A DNA stretch of 64,000 nt from Membranipora membranacea (taxonomy: Eukaryota; Bryozoa; Gymnolaemata; Cheilostomatida; Membraniporidae): NCBI GenBank assembly GCA_914767715.1, contig OU612073.1, forward strand, positions 19,468,001 to 19,532,000. Reading direction: 5' to 3'. Below the pieces are notes generated by a model, which was given only the letters and a program-made list of their open reading frames with translations, had not been told where the DNA came from and searched no databases. The translations under genes and the position numbers were made by a program. Below, one piece after another: positions 12,581 through 31,237 of the stretch (position 1 is the first letter of the stretch; every line of letters starts with the position of its first letter).

Positions 12581-15500
12581 ATGTCTAAATACGAGATCCG
12601 AGACCCAACTAAGATGGGAGGTATGAAGATAAGAGAAGGTTCAGATAATAATAAGAAGGGCTGTCTCTCAACTCGGGCTAAGTTCATGTTACTTGGACTA
12701 TTTATCATCACTCTTGTAAGCGTTATAGTGATACTCAGTATTCTCCTGGCATATAAAGAGAAGGTAAGTTTTAATTTTATTGTTCAGAGTTATCCCTCTT
12801 TTTGTATGATAGAGTGAGTTTGATACAGCAATAGGCCATCATGCACTAAGATCTTTATGTACTAATAAGTCAGTTTGTATTACTGTTAGGATTTCAACCC
12901 AGTAACAAAGACAGGGTAGAGCCGTCTGGTCACTTATAACACAGTATGTGTATATACTAATAAAATATATTCTAATCTGTTATATCTCACATCTCGTGGT
13001 CACTGATAAACTACACTTCATTTAAAATAAACAATGAGAAATAACTGCCCTCGTCTCTTCTCTCCTGTCTGGTGCTACACCAGGGTACCTCCCTCTATAC
13101 ATAAATTAAAAGTCAAGATTATCAAAATGCTGCAGGTTAACTCAAACAGGATTCTACTGCTTATCAAAGTCAGCCCTTGTTGAGACTTTACATAGGAGAT
13201 ATGATGTCATAGTGTTAATGACTCAAAACTTTGGACTACTGATTTTTCATAAAAATTTGATGTTTTGTGCTTGCTTGAAAACTTGTTGGTTGGATATACA
13301 GTGTAAGCTGGTTAATTCAAACTTTATAGTTCAAAATTCCTGTTAATTCATACAAGGAAAATTTGTCCCTTCAGCCAGATCTCAATGCATTCTGATGTCA
13401 CTTAATTCAAACTCTGCTGAATTAGAACAAATTTTTGTGGTCCCCAGAGGTTTGAATTAAATGAACTGCACTGTACTTCTCTGATGATACCAACCCTGTC
13501 ATCTCCATTTCACCATGTTTTTCTCGCTTTTTTTCCCAGCAAATGATGGAGAAGACGGATGAGCTGACGGAGCGACTCGAGTCGTATAAGAAGAACACAT
13601 CTATGAGTAATCTGTGTCTGACTCCAGATTGTATAACTACAGCTAGCAGAGTCACTAATGTAAGTTATCTACTCCTCCGTATATATCACAATATTTCAGA
13701 AAACTGAATTTCCCACCGGCTCTCAAATAAGAGGACTCTGACTATAGTTCCCAGTTTGGTCATGTGTCAGGAGCTGATAGTTGTAGGCTGATTGTGATTA
13801 TTTTAGTATATTTATTATTCTTGTAGAATGTATTATTTTTCTAGTATATGTATTATTCTTTTAGTATGTGTATTATGGAGTATATATATTATTTTTGTAG
13901 TGTTTGTATTATTCTTCTAGTATATGTATTATTTTTTGTGTCATTATATTATTATTGTTGCATATGTATTTTTACTGTAGTATATGTATTATCCTTGTAG
14001 TATATGTATTATTAATGTAGTATATGTATTTATCTTGTAGTATATGGATCCATTAGCTGACCCATGTGAGAATTTCTATCAGTATGCTTGTGGTGGCTGG
14101 GAGGAGGAATCAACCATACCATATCACTCTCCCTACACATGGAGTGTTCTAGAAGATATGAATACTGACACTGCTCTATTCTTTAGAAGTAAGTACAACA
14201 TATGAAGTTTGGGTTTTGTGAGATTGGGTTTTGAAAAGACATGAGTAAATAATTCCAATGCATAGCAATACAATATGACTGTCAGACTCTTTTGAATTGC
14301 TTTTGTCAGAGCCAGAATAGAAAATCTCTTCAGTAGGAAGCTTACATCCATGAGGTTAGAGATAGAACACATATTCTGATAATATTCTGACTTGTTTGCA
14401 GCCGAATTGGAGAAACCAATAGATACAAGTAACTTTGGGCCAGATATAAAAGCTCGCAAACTTTACTCCAAGTGTATTAACCCTTCAGAAGTTACAGATC
14501 TCGGGCTATCTGAAGGTAAGTTCTTCAATTTGATTTGACAAGTCATGTGACCAGTCTGAGTGCCTAATTATTTACGGGGACTCTACGCTTGTATGAGTTT
14601 TCAAAAATTAAACTTTTTTGCATTAAGATCTGCAATTCCCTCAACGATAACATATTTTCTTGTTACAGCGAGGCAAGTAATCGACTCACTAGGCGGGCTC
14701 AGTTTTAATGTGACTGAGACGTATCCAGACTTTGATCTTAGTGATCGTCTGCTTGACCTGGCTAAGATGGATGTGTGGCCGCTGTTTACAATGTCCCCAA
14801 TATTTCATCGGTATAAGGACAGGACATTCATCTTACAGCTCGGCATGGCTGAAGCTCCTATACTATTTGCTAAGAAAGACAGCATGACTGTAAGTTTACC
14901 GCACAACTTAGTTGTTTGGGTATTCAGATGTTACATTACTTAGCATGCTCTGATTGAGTGGCTTGTACATGATGAGATTGTGACATGTATAATAGGCCCT
15001 TGAATATGATATTGATTCATTCTGAAATATTTCTCACACTAAATGTACATTTTGGATAATATGAAAGCAGTAGAACTATAATAATAGCACTCTCACTAAA
15101 CATACAGAATATCATTATAATGTATATATATGCGAGAACGCTTTTTATATCTAAGCTCTTGTTTCTGTTAGAGCTATCTTTATTGCCATAACATCATATC
15201 ATTATTAGCTTTAGAGGTAATTATTTTTTATGTTATTTGAGGAGTTATAGGAGGAGTTATAGGAGCTTAATCTTTAACCTGCTGTCAGAAACCTCCGAAT
15301 CTCTAAAACTAGTAATTAATCAGTTTTGCTGCTGTCTCTTCCCAGAAACTTACATACAATAATGCTTAATCATCTGCCCCTGTATGAAGATGGGACAACT
15401 CACATATTGCTTTGCAAACAATGTTGTTATAATTTAGCTTACTGCTATTTCAATGGTTATCCATGCTTATTCTGTGTTACAGTGGGGTTCGTATTGTTAC

Positions 15501-18500
15501 ACTGCACTTGTTTTTTTTTATCTTAGTTATGGCAGACTTATGCCACTGAGATAATCAAAGTATGGGATGATTTATACGCCGGAGAAACTGCACCTGATGC
15601 TCAAACCTTCCTCGCAACATACCTCGTCATGAGTGACCTTAAAGATACCATAGAAAATGATGTGGTGAAGACTTACAGCGCCCCCTGGAATGATACGCTC
15701 CTTACTATCGATGAGATACAGCAGCTTTGTCCTCAGGTATATATACTGTCAGCAGATAACAAACACACTCCCCACCTTCAGCACTCACTGCTCACCTTAC
15801 GTTATAGTGACTGTTAGTGTGTTGAGTTTGTGTGACTGACAGGAAATGTTGTGTTACTGTGTAAGGATTGGGTTGAGAGTATCCCTTGTATAACTGTCTC
15901 AATGCCTGCTGATTCCTGCAAGCCTCGTATGATTACTTTGCTATATTATTCTCTTACATTATTCTTATTAGATAAATTGGACTAAGGTGATTGGTACTGC
16001 TGTTGGTTTGGATAAACCCTTACCAGATAAGGTGTTAGTAGCTAATAAAGCTTATATAATCGCTCTACATCTGCTGATCAACAGCTGGGAGCCCAGGTAA
16101 GTCTTATAACTGACAGCTCAGGTGCACTTGACTATCATTAGCCTTCAGATCTTCTGAATATGCGTTAACACAGATAGCTCTCATCTTAAGGACAACATCA
16201 TGGCTAGGTCTGATAACTCTGTAGTAATGGTAAATGTTCTATCTACACTGATGGATGTTGTTTGTGGAACTACTGAATTCCTCCCTTCTCATCTCTTCAG
16301 ACCAACCGTGCCCCGCGTCACTTCATTTGATCTCGGTCATTGTTTTATACTGCAGGGCACTGGATAATTTTCTCAAGTTTATGATTGTCATGAAGAACCT
16401 GCAGTACTTTCCCTACGAATATAGAAGCTATGAGGATGACCTGCTTAATAGAGCTCTGGTGAGTTTGTCAGTATGACTTCTGCACTTGTTCATAGTACTT
16501 TATTTTGGGCCTCTACTCTAAAAGGAGATCAGATATACCACCATTATGACTTCTTACTTCTTATTTAGACAATGACATATTTTGCTGATATTTGTCAGTG
16601 ATTTATGTTATTTATGGTAGTGTTGTGATACTACTGTAGTTAGGTAAGATCATAATTAGACGACAATGTCATTTTAGTGAGGTAAGAGACTGAAACATCT
16701 TGGCACTATTTTCCTATGCTGTGCATTTTAAACAACGTCCAAAACAACAGAGGACAACTCCGAACTTAGGCACAAATTCAAGCTCAGAAAACTGTCTATT
16801 TTTGTAATACTTTATTTGGCAATCTAAATCATAGTTAGGTAAAGATATTTGTGATATTATTATAGCTAGGTAAGCAGACATGGTATCCAGAGCCTAGATG
16901 GCACTTCTGTGTAGCGGATATGAAGGTACAGATGCCGCTGGTATTAGCTCGATGGTATATCGATGATTATCTACAGAATGAGCACGCTGTCGCTCAGGAT
17001 GTAAGCTATTCTCTCTTAGTATAATGAAATAACCGGAGATGCTGCCGCTGATATTTGTGAACTTGGGAATACTTACATATCAACTTATAGTTTGTCATAC
17101 TGGTACATCAATGTGTCAATACATGCAATAAGATCAAAGATTCTGTCCAGCTTTCAGAGCATTAACCGGGTAAACTTATCTTTGTTTTTGGAAAGCCTGA
17201 CCAGACTTTTAAAAACTTTTTAAAACCTTTTCTTGCAATCACCATTATTATTCAACTTTTAATCTCGATGTACGCATGTTCTCATTGGCCTTAAGCACTG
17301 AACAGCTAATAAAGTGTATGAAACAATTTTAAAAACCGACAACGTTATGGTATGGGCAATATGACAAACTGACTTCCGACTGATCATGTGTTTGATCATG
17401 TGGCTGAACATGTGACTGATCATGTGGTTGATCATGTGACTGATCATGTGGTTGTTCATGTGACTGATAACATTACTCTTGACAGGTTGATGATATGATA
17501 GAGCATGTTAGAAGTATGTATATAGAGATATTCAAAAACACAGATTTACTTGACAACGAAACCAGAGAATTTGCTATACGCAAGGTCAAGGCCATGGATA
17601 AACAGGTCGCTTTCCCCGACTATCTCAGAAACATATCTGTTATCGAAGAGTCATACGCTAATGTGAGTGTTTGGTATTCAATTAATAGCCTGACCTGAGA
17701 GCCTTCACTAACCTGGATGGCCTCTGATATAAATATGTGTTTACATAGACTATATATACTAATATGCAATATGAACAGCATGTCCATGGGTCGTGGTCAG
17801 CCAGTCACTGTAAAAGTCAATCCAAAAGTATGTGATCCAATATATTCGTGCGTATCATTTTGAAAGAAGTCATCGCGTAACAATTGACTACATTCTAAGG
17901 AGCGGCATTTAGATATTATCACACATTGTATGGTCACAAGTGATATTTTTCATTTCAGACATCAGCCAATGATAATGACTCATACTTCATGAGTGTTATC
18001 CGGTCTAAGTTAAATCAGCCGTTCTACTCGTTCTCTCTAATCACTGAACTGTCAGAGGCTGAGTGGCAGGATCTGTAAGTCTACTATATATCACAACTAT
18101 ATATAATACTAATTTACTACTATATATCATACTAATATACTACTATATATAATACTAATATACTACTATATATAATACTAATATACTACTATATATAATA
18201 CTAATATACTACTATATATAATACTAATATACTACTATATATAATACTAATATACTATTATATATAATACTAATATACTACTATATATACTTCTAATATA
18301 CTTCTATATATAATACTAATATACTACTATATATAATACAAATATACTACTATATATAATACTAATATACTACTATATACACTTATTTATGTACTGCTAT
18401 GTTAACATTGCTTCAAATACTGCTATATATGTACAACTATATATACTTCTATATGTACTATTACGTATTTTATATATTGGAATATATACTACCATGTCAA

Positions 18501-21100
18501 TTTGAAGTTGTAAATTTTCACAATTTTGGTGGACTTTTTGATATAATTTCAATCTCAGGATAAACACAGTAAAGATTGTGCAGAGTTGGTTTATTACTAT
18601 ATAATGATTTGTTCTATTGCTCTATTATAGTTGGCTGGATCAGGCATATGTAGCAAATGGTTACTACTCATCAAACCTCAACACATTCAGTAGGTTCTTC
18701 TATTTCTATTACTCTTGTGTCTCTCTATTACTATTATCTCTATTGTAAAGTATTTTCGGTTCTTTCAATACACCAGCTATGCATCCAATGCTCACTTTCT
18801 TTGTATAATTGCGTAAAAATGCTCGCTTTTGATGTACTGATCCATAAATTGAAGTAACTTGATTGTTTGGTAGAAATGTAGAGTTGGATATATTTTCTCC
18901 ATTATAGCCATCCTAGCCGGTATTCTACAGGGAGCTTTCTATAACTTGAATAACCCCAAATATATGAACTACGGCTCTATGGGATTTACTATTGGTCACG
19001 AGTTTGCTCACGGGTTTGATGACACTGGTAAGTGAAGCTAATAATCTAATGGAATACAAAGGTCAAAGTTTCATAGGGGTGAAGTCTACATAAGGTTACT
19101 GTTTGCGGATCGACTCAGAGACATAAGAATCTCTGCCCCAGGTCTGCGCAGTAGGGACAATACATCAAACAGCAGAGAGTAATATCACTCTCTGCTTTTT
19201 CTTTTAAACCTGTTTGACTCGATACTTTGGATTAAAATCGATCTAGATGCTTGCAAGGCATGAAATTTTTATTCTTCAGTTTCAAATGGACTTATGTTAT
19301 GAAAACATGTAGAAATGCGGTTTATAAATTTTGATGTTTTTTATGAACAGGCCGACATTTTGGTATAGATGGATTGGTGAAATCCTGGTGGAGTGCTGAA
19401 TCTGAGGCTAAATTCAATCAGGCTAAGCAGTGTTATACAATACAGTACAGTCAACTTCCTGTCAAAGCAGACATGTCTAATATGACATATCTGGTAAGTT
19501 ATTTACTCCTCTCTTTATTGTACGGTTGACAAACTTATTCAGGTTTTCACTGTTTGAAAAGTTGTGTGCACATAAATACTGCATAGGCAACTCTTGTAAA
19601 GAAAAATTCATTATATTGACCTTTTGATTCAGAGTTACCTTACCTTACCACTGCCTCTGTCATACATGCTTATGAATAATACTGGCTACAATGATCAGAA
19701 GCCATAAATATATAATGCCGCCATAAACTTATGCCTTGATCTAGCTAGATAAAAATAGTCTCGAACAGGCTACATTTGTTAGTTAGTCTGCAGAAAATGT
19801 CCCATTGTTTTTTGAGAAAAGTGAAGCTAACTGCCAAAAGAAATATAAAAGTGTTCGGGAAGGGAAATTAGTATTGAGGGAAGTAAGCAGACAAATCTTT
19901 TTTTTTATTCAAAGCACCAAAAGCAACGTAACAGTAGAGTAGACAAGTAACCATCTCCTATCGTGGTAAATCATCTACCGGAGTCTGACTAACTGCAGTT
20001 CATCCTTCTACAAAAAGACTTACATTGTATTCTCATAAAAAAACTGCCCACATTGAAGCTACTTATATTGTTTTGCTGCATATAAACACCAGACTGGTTA
20101 ATTTTGTAGTCAAATGGAAACATGACACTGGATGAGAATCTAGCTGATAATAGTGCGGAGCTCATAGTATTCCAGGTCAGTTGCTTCTCTATATATAACT
20201 TATTATTACATAATCACTGACGAGACGTCCAGTCGTACGTAACGTAAACTAGCTGAGTTTATAGACTAAACAAACAAAGAGTTATATAACTTATATGAGA
20301 CTTGGCAGCGCCGTTAACTTCATCCCTACCATAATATAACAGGTATTTCACTCTCAGTCAGCAGACAGATTGTCTCATAGTCCCTGACACCAGCAATCAT
20401 CTAAGCCCGTGTAGGCCTCAGAGATTTATGTTATTGTGATGATGTATATATTGCTATTATTCCTGTTGTTAGGCGTATGAGAAGTGGGTTGAAGAGAACG
20501 GCGAAGAAAAGCTTCTTCCCTCTCCGTATCTCGACACATGGCAGAAACAGTATTATATCGCTCAAGCTCAGGTAATATTCCCGTTACATCCTTTATCCTT
20601 CCTCTTATGTGACTGTCATATTATCGTCTCCTGCTTTCTACACAACAGGCCTAAGGTTACTTGGGATACCTTCTGAGAGCTGTGCGGAGGGATTTCAGGC
20701 GTACTCTCCCTTTCCACCAGCTGTAGTTAGCTCCACAAGTAAAATTTTGACAGACTGGACTGCACGTTGTACATATTGTCGGTATATTGTTATCTTTTGT
20801 TTCATTAATTTGATTATCTAAAGTCAAACAGTCTGATTTACCTGAGTCTTACAGAGTTACCTTACCTTACCACTGCCTCTGTCATACATGCTTATGAATA
20901 ATACTGGCTTATATTTGTAGGGATGGTGTGCCAAATATACAAACTCCGGATTGTCCGTCTTATTAGACACTTTTGCTCACTCCAGTAAAGAAGCTCGAGT
21001 TAATGGAATGTATCAGAATTCTGTGAGATTTGCTGATATATTCAGCTGTCCTACTGGATCTTATATGAATCCTCCTGATAAATGCTCTCTCTGGAAATAA
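12581..21100 (+). CDS. Neprilysin/ECE-like M13 zinc endopeptidase, type II membrane protein
   Basis: M13 peptidases are ectoenzymes that cleave small extracellular peptides. Exons: 12577-12763, 13540-13659, 14041-14188, 14402-14515, 14669-14889, 15527-15736, 15972-16096, 16356-16458, 16866-17000, 17486-17662, 17959-18074, 18631-18689, 18908-19027, 19351-19493, 20110-20175, 20473-20571, 20921-21100. From the ATG at 12581 the protein has 772 residues (neprilysin about 750). It has a cytoplasmic tail 1-34, one membrane segment at about 35-57, then the M13 N-domain ([14 protein letters not shown]) and catalytic domain. Zinc motif HEFAH is at 601-605 after [10 protein letters not shown] and before GFDDTG; the third ligand E667 and D671 are in ENLAD; the transition-state H733 and R739 are present; the protein ends C-SLWK. 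Departures from family consensus: NGYY for [14 protein letters not shown] for GENIADNGG, and F in place of the conserved Asp two residues before H733. It is probably active, but its substrate pocket may be altered. AATAAA overlaps the stop codon (21096-21101). Confidence 0.93.
13299..13473. mobile_element. pogo/Tigger-type MITE in peptidase intron
   Basis: Its ends are CAGTGTAAGCTGGTTAATTC and the complement of GAATTAAATGAACTGCACTG, flanked by TA on both sides. The CAGTG...TTAATTCAAA terminal style fits pogo/Tigger-like elements of the Tc1/mariner superfamily. It is 175 bp, non-coding, and sits about 65 bases upstream of an exon. Confidence 0.65.
13801..14040 (+). repeat. About 12-copy 20-bp minisatellite carrying 3' splice-site copies
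   Basis: Degenerate units of about 20 bp, TATATGTATTATTCTTGTAG and variants, run directly up to the acceptor of exon 3 of the peptidase gene. Many units end in TTGTAG, TCTAG or TTTAG followed by TATATG, which are also the first six bases of the exon. The real acceptor (AG at 14039-14040) is the last of the series. Confidence 0.85.
17381..17469 (+). repeat. TGATCATGTG-rich minisatellite before peptidase exon at 17486
   Basis: Alternating units of TGATCATGTG with ACTGATCATGTGGT form a short array rich in self-complementary TGATCA. It lies just upstream of the acceptor at 17485. The exon itself starts GTTGATGATATG, which resembles the unit GTTGATCATGTG. Confidence 0.75.
18090..18380. repeat. 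24-bp AT-rich minisatellite after peptidase exon at 17959-18074
   Basis: Roughly a dozen copies of a unit like ATACTACTATATATAATACT begin within about 20 bases of the 5' splice site at 18075. The units are nearly identical in the middle and decay toward the 3' end. Confidence 0.9.
19630..19687 (+). repeat. 58-bp duplicated intron segment, copy 1
   Basis: A segment starting CAGAGTTACCTTACC and ending AATACTGGCT is repeated, without a mismatch that I can see, at 20852-20909 two introns further on. The second copy lies just upstream of the acceptor of the last exon. Confidence 0.85.
20852..20909 (+). repeat. 58-bp duplicated intron segment, copy 2
   Basis: Same sequence as 19630-19687. It ends eleven bases before the final exon starts at 20921, so it contributes to the branch-point and acceptor neighbourhood of that exon. 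Confidence 0.85.
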
Positions 21101-21101
21101 A
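21096..21101 (+). terminator. Polyadenylation hexamer overlapping peptidase stop codon
   Basis: AATAAA includes the TAA stop (21098-21100) of the neprilysin-like gene. If used, the 3' untranslated region would be only a few tens of bases. A second candidate lies near 21464. Confidence 0.5.
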
Positions 21102-24100
21102 CAGATAAGCTCCTCCCATTCTGATAAGCTCTTCTAGGTTTGATAAGCTCCTCTAGGTTTGATAAGCTCCTCCCAGTTGGATAAGCTCCTCCCAGTCACA
21201 ACTGCGTTAGTTTCTATCTATTGCTCTACTAAGCATCTGATCTGAGATAGTCTTCTTGATTCTTCATGGTCCTATGATTTCATTCACTGGAGCCAAAGGA
21301 GCTACTATAAATTGCAGGATAAAGTGAGATCTGACATAATGAGTTTATTTTGCTGTGCTGGAACTGCCAAAGATCTACTCACTTATTGACCTCATGGCAA
21401 TCATCAGTATCTCAGTGTACATAGAGGACCAAACAGACTACTAGACAAAGCTAGACCTGCAAATAAAAACCCAACTATGATCTAGATATACACATAAAAA
21501 CTTAGATCTACACATCAAACTCAGCTTTATTGTAGTGGTCTTCATTTTTATTTTTTCATTAAATTATTTTCATTTTTCCCATTTTGAATTCTCTACTTTT
21601 TCGCCACAAAACAATGTATCAAGTATGTAGGTCTGTGAGCCTCCCTGTATCAATGTGCCTGCTACAAGTTGATATCCACTTACTACAAGGCGTGTCCGTG
21701 TACTACTTACAGTGTACTTACAGTTTACTTCAGTTTACTTACAGTGTACTTACAGTTGCCTCATACAGAAGTAACCACCACATCCCCCTCATACATTGCC
21801 TCACTGCTGATTCTGTCTCCTATGCACATCTAACATTATTAACTTCTTTTTTAAGCGATATTAGGATTTAAGTCTCTAGACATCCTTTCATGTTTCAGAT
21901 TACTCGATAACGAGTGATCTTTTACTCTTTTTATAACTACCCCATATTATACTACGGTCATCATTAAACAGAATTTTGATTTTGATTTTAGCATACGTAC
22001 CTATCATTCAGCTGTGATATATATATATTATTACTTGTTATATACTTCTGAAATACACAAAAATACTAGACAGTTTCGGCCATTTGTTACTGGAATTCAG
22101 ATATTTTACCGTTGTACATAGTAAAAAAACTGACGATCTTGTTTACCCAAGGAGTTACCTGTTATTCCGGAGTTTACCATATATACATAGTAATATACTG
22201 TTATACTAAATATGACGCAATGAGGACTCAAGTATCATTAATATTATCACACTGAGTATTTGACTTTTTGACTTTATTTTTGGGAGCCAAAGATTATCAA
22301 TTAACACATTGCAGGTCCTGAAGTTTTGGTGTCATGTCATACTTGTCAAAACGCTCAAACAACTTGATATCTTGAAAATGAAATTAAGCCATGAAAATCC
22401 TGGTCAGAGAGGTTGATGTTTGGTTCACCTTTCACTGCCATATTCTGATGGGTGGCGGGATTTTGCCTGACTCCCAGTCCCACCAAACTTTTCCACCGTA
22501 CTCGATCACTTGTAGCACTTGATACTTTGGTAACATTAAATATGGTGCAAGAAGAAAAACAGAATGAATTAAAATCATAGAAGAAAAGTTTATCATTGTA
22601 ACGTTCAATTTAAGTCGTAACCGCATACTTAAGCTTAGCTGTCTTTGATGAAACATGGGAGTAAGTATAGATCATTAAATGTACTCCATATACAGCAAAG
22701 TTTGTGATGTTTTAAACCTTAACTACACAACATGAATAAGCCTCTATATCTATCCACAGGGCACAAACAGCATGGAAATAAGAGTGCCACCAATTCATAA
22801 GCTGAATATGAAACAAACTGAAAATGTATTGCAATCGGACCCCATCGTTAGAGCGACCGAAATAACACTCATACTGATAAGAGGATCCATGCCTCTCCCA
22901 CCCAACCCAGACAGCCTGCTCAGGCTATCTCATTCAGGTGTCACAAGGGTGTCACCTCTGATGTCATTATCCCTGATCTATGTCACTTCTTCTGCATTTG
23001 CAAGGGTTGTCTGCCTTCTTGACATGGGGGGGGGGGATTAAATATATAAGAAATTGTCTCCACCTAGAACATCCACTATCGCACTATGGGACAGTACAAC
23101 ATTTATTGTGCCCACTATATTCATTTATCAGTTTCCGGTGCAGAAAATTAAGAAGCAAAGAATTTAATAACAACAAAGCATCAAAGATTAAAGCTCATCT
23201 TATTGCATTGCATTACCACCTTGGTTGGGCCATAACACACACTTGACTTCGACAGGCTACTGAAGCTATCTAAAAAATCAGTCAGATAGTTCAGATGCAA
23301 GAAGTGGTCCTGAAATGTGATGCTAACAAACTGCTTTGTTGATTAATAATTCCTTCCATTTCATTTTTTAAAGTCAGGTAAGTAGCCTACTAAGTATTAT
23401 CAAGGACTCCTTGGTATTATTTATTTATTCATTATAAGGCTAGTTTTACTACTCGCCTGCCTTGGTTTTGGTTTAGTAAGTATACATGTGCTTTTTATTT
23501 ATTATTCTAATTATATCAAGGATAAACCAGGGAGAATGGATAAACCTATAGTTCATATTACTCCTTGATTATTTATATTCAGGCAATGAACTCATTGATT
23601 GGCTTAGGGTTAGGCCTATCTTTATTTAATCTTAAATAAATGAAGATAAAGATAGAGAAACAAAATATGAATGAATCCTTGATGATTGCTTCTAAAGAAA
23701 TAATATTGAACCGTGTAATAATTACACGTATACTGACATTTAGTATTAACATAGGCTAGTGTATTTCCCTACTACTATAGTAAATGAACGAATGACTTTG
23801 AGTTTTGTGTTCTACTCTGTGATAGTGTAGCTAGCTGTGAATACTTCCATGTCCGTGTCTCCGATTGATGAATAACAATATCATACAATGTCGGAAAAGT
23901 AATGGCCATACAAACCACCGAGCTTGATGCCGATTATTTGCCATTGGACTATTGATATAAATAAGTAAGATGGGGAAAAGAACTTGTCATCCATATATAT
24001 AGTAAAATTGATTCCATGCATGCATGATGCATGTATCTCACTAGTAGAAGGGGAAGGAGCAATTTTTTAGGAGCGAGATCTGTGTTTTCTCAAAGCATCG

Positions 24101-24192
24101 AAGTAGGACTCCCATGCTTTACTCCATATCATGTACCATTTTACCTTTCAGATGCCCATCATTTTTTCCATAGATTTCTAGAACTTTCTGCC
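21101..24192. other. Intergenic region, peptidase to CDK8
   Basis: It begins with four copies of a GATAAGCTCCTC-type unit right after the stop codon (21105-21190). Further hexamers AATAAA near 21464 may serve the peptidase transcript. Several short open frames lack family resemblance or splice context. The last few hundred bases before 24193 should hold the CDK8 promoter and 5' untranslated region; no clear core element was recognised. Confidence 0.5.
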
Positions 24193-30243
<6,051 letters not shown>

Positions 30244-31232
30244 TATAAGCAGTGAGGAGTTGTATCTCTCAGCCCCCTCTCCGACCGTAGGTATAGTACC
30301 CTCTGCCCTGGACAGACCCTCTATATGACTCTGTATATATATATCACTCATACAAACACACAGAATAGACTGTGTATCTATGTAAGTAGGAGTCTCGCTA
30401 ATAATACTCAGATAGAGAGACAGAGACGAGAAGTGGAGGGTATGCAGGCTAAATCTCCTGTTATTATAACATGGCTATATGATGTGATCATTAAGACAAG
30501 GGTGATGCTTTACATCTGAACTCACATTATAGCATTGCTCCATTTTGTTTTTATTGGTATACATCGCTTTTATTGCAAAAAATTTACTTTACACATCTCA
30601 TAGTTTTCAGCATGTGTTTAGGGCTGGAGCACTATGATGGAATATTTTTATGTGCCAGACACAAAGTCTTTGTGATAAAACCAAAAATGAACGCACAAAA
30701 GATTAATTCTAACAACACAGTGCTACTATATTGTTACGCTGATATACATATTATAAGCCTAAGTGTGTCGTCAATCAATTTGACCTCAATCAGATTTCAC
30801 ATTCGTACGAGTATCACAGTAATCACTCCGGTATGGAATAAACCTTTCTTAAATCTTGCCCACTTCGGTGTTGATTAAGAGGCAAAGTTCAACTATAGTC
30901 AGGATTTGGATCCTCACAATTTTTCCTAAATGGCTCCTTTGGTTAGTGCAGTAGATGTAAGGCAATCAAAGGCGAGGAGAAGGCACTGTTTGTGGGCCAT
31001 CATGGTAGCTATACAGACAAACCTAACACAAGAGACTCTAGGGGCTGCTAGCTTATCTAAAAAAGCTGCTGTGTTAAGCATGACTTAGCGCTTAGTGATT
31101 GACAAAAAGTATTTGGCGTTAGATTTGACACAAGATCACAAGATCGATGCACAGTTTGAGCAACTCCAGATTGCGGAAGCCTAATAAGTAAGACAAAAAG
31201 TAGCGAAAATTAGCGTCAGATTAACAGTGTGT
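30244..31232. other. Intergenic region between convergent genes
   Basis: About 1 kb between the CDK8 stop and the stop of the minus-strand gene. AATAAA near 30836 is a candidate CDK8 polyadenylation signal. No further gene was seen. Confidence 0.55.
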
Positions 31233-31237
31233 TTATT
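31232..31237 (-). terminator. Polyadenylation hexamer overlapping stop of the 324-residue gene
   Basis: On the minus strand AATAAA contains the TAA stop (31235-31233). The arrangement is the same as in the peptidase gene, and nearly the same as in the lectin exon. Confidence 0.5.
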
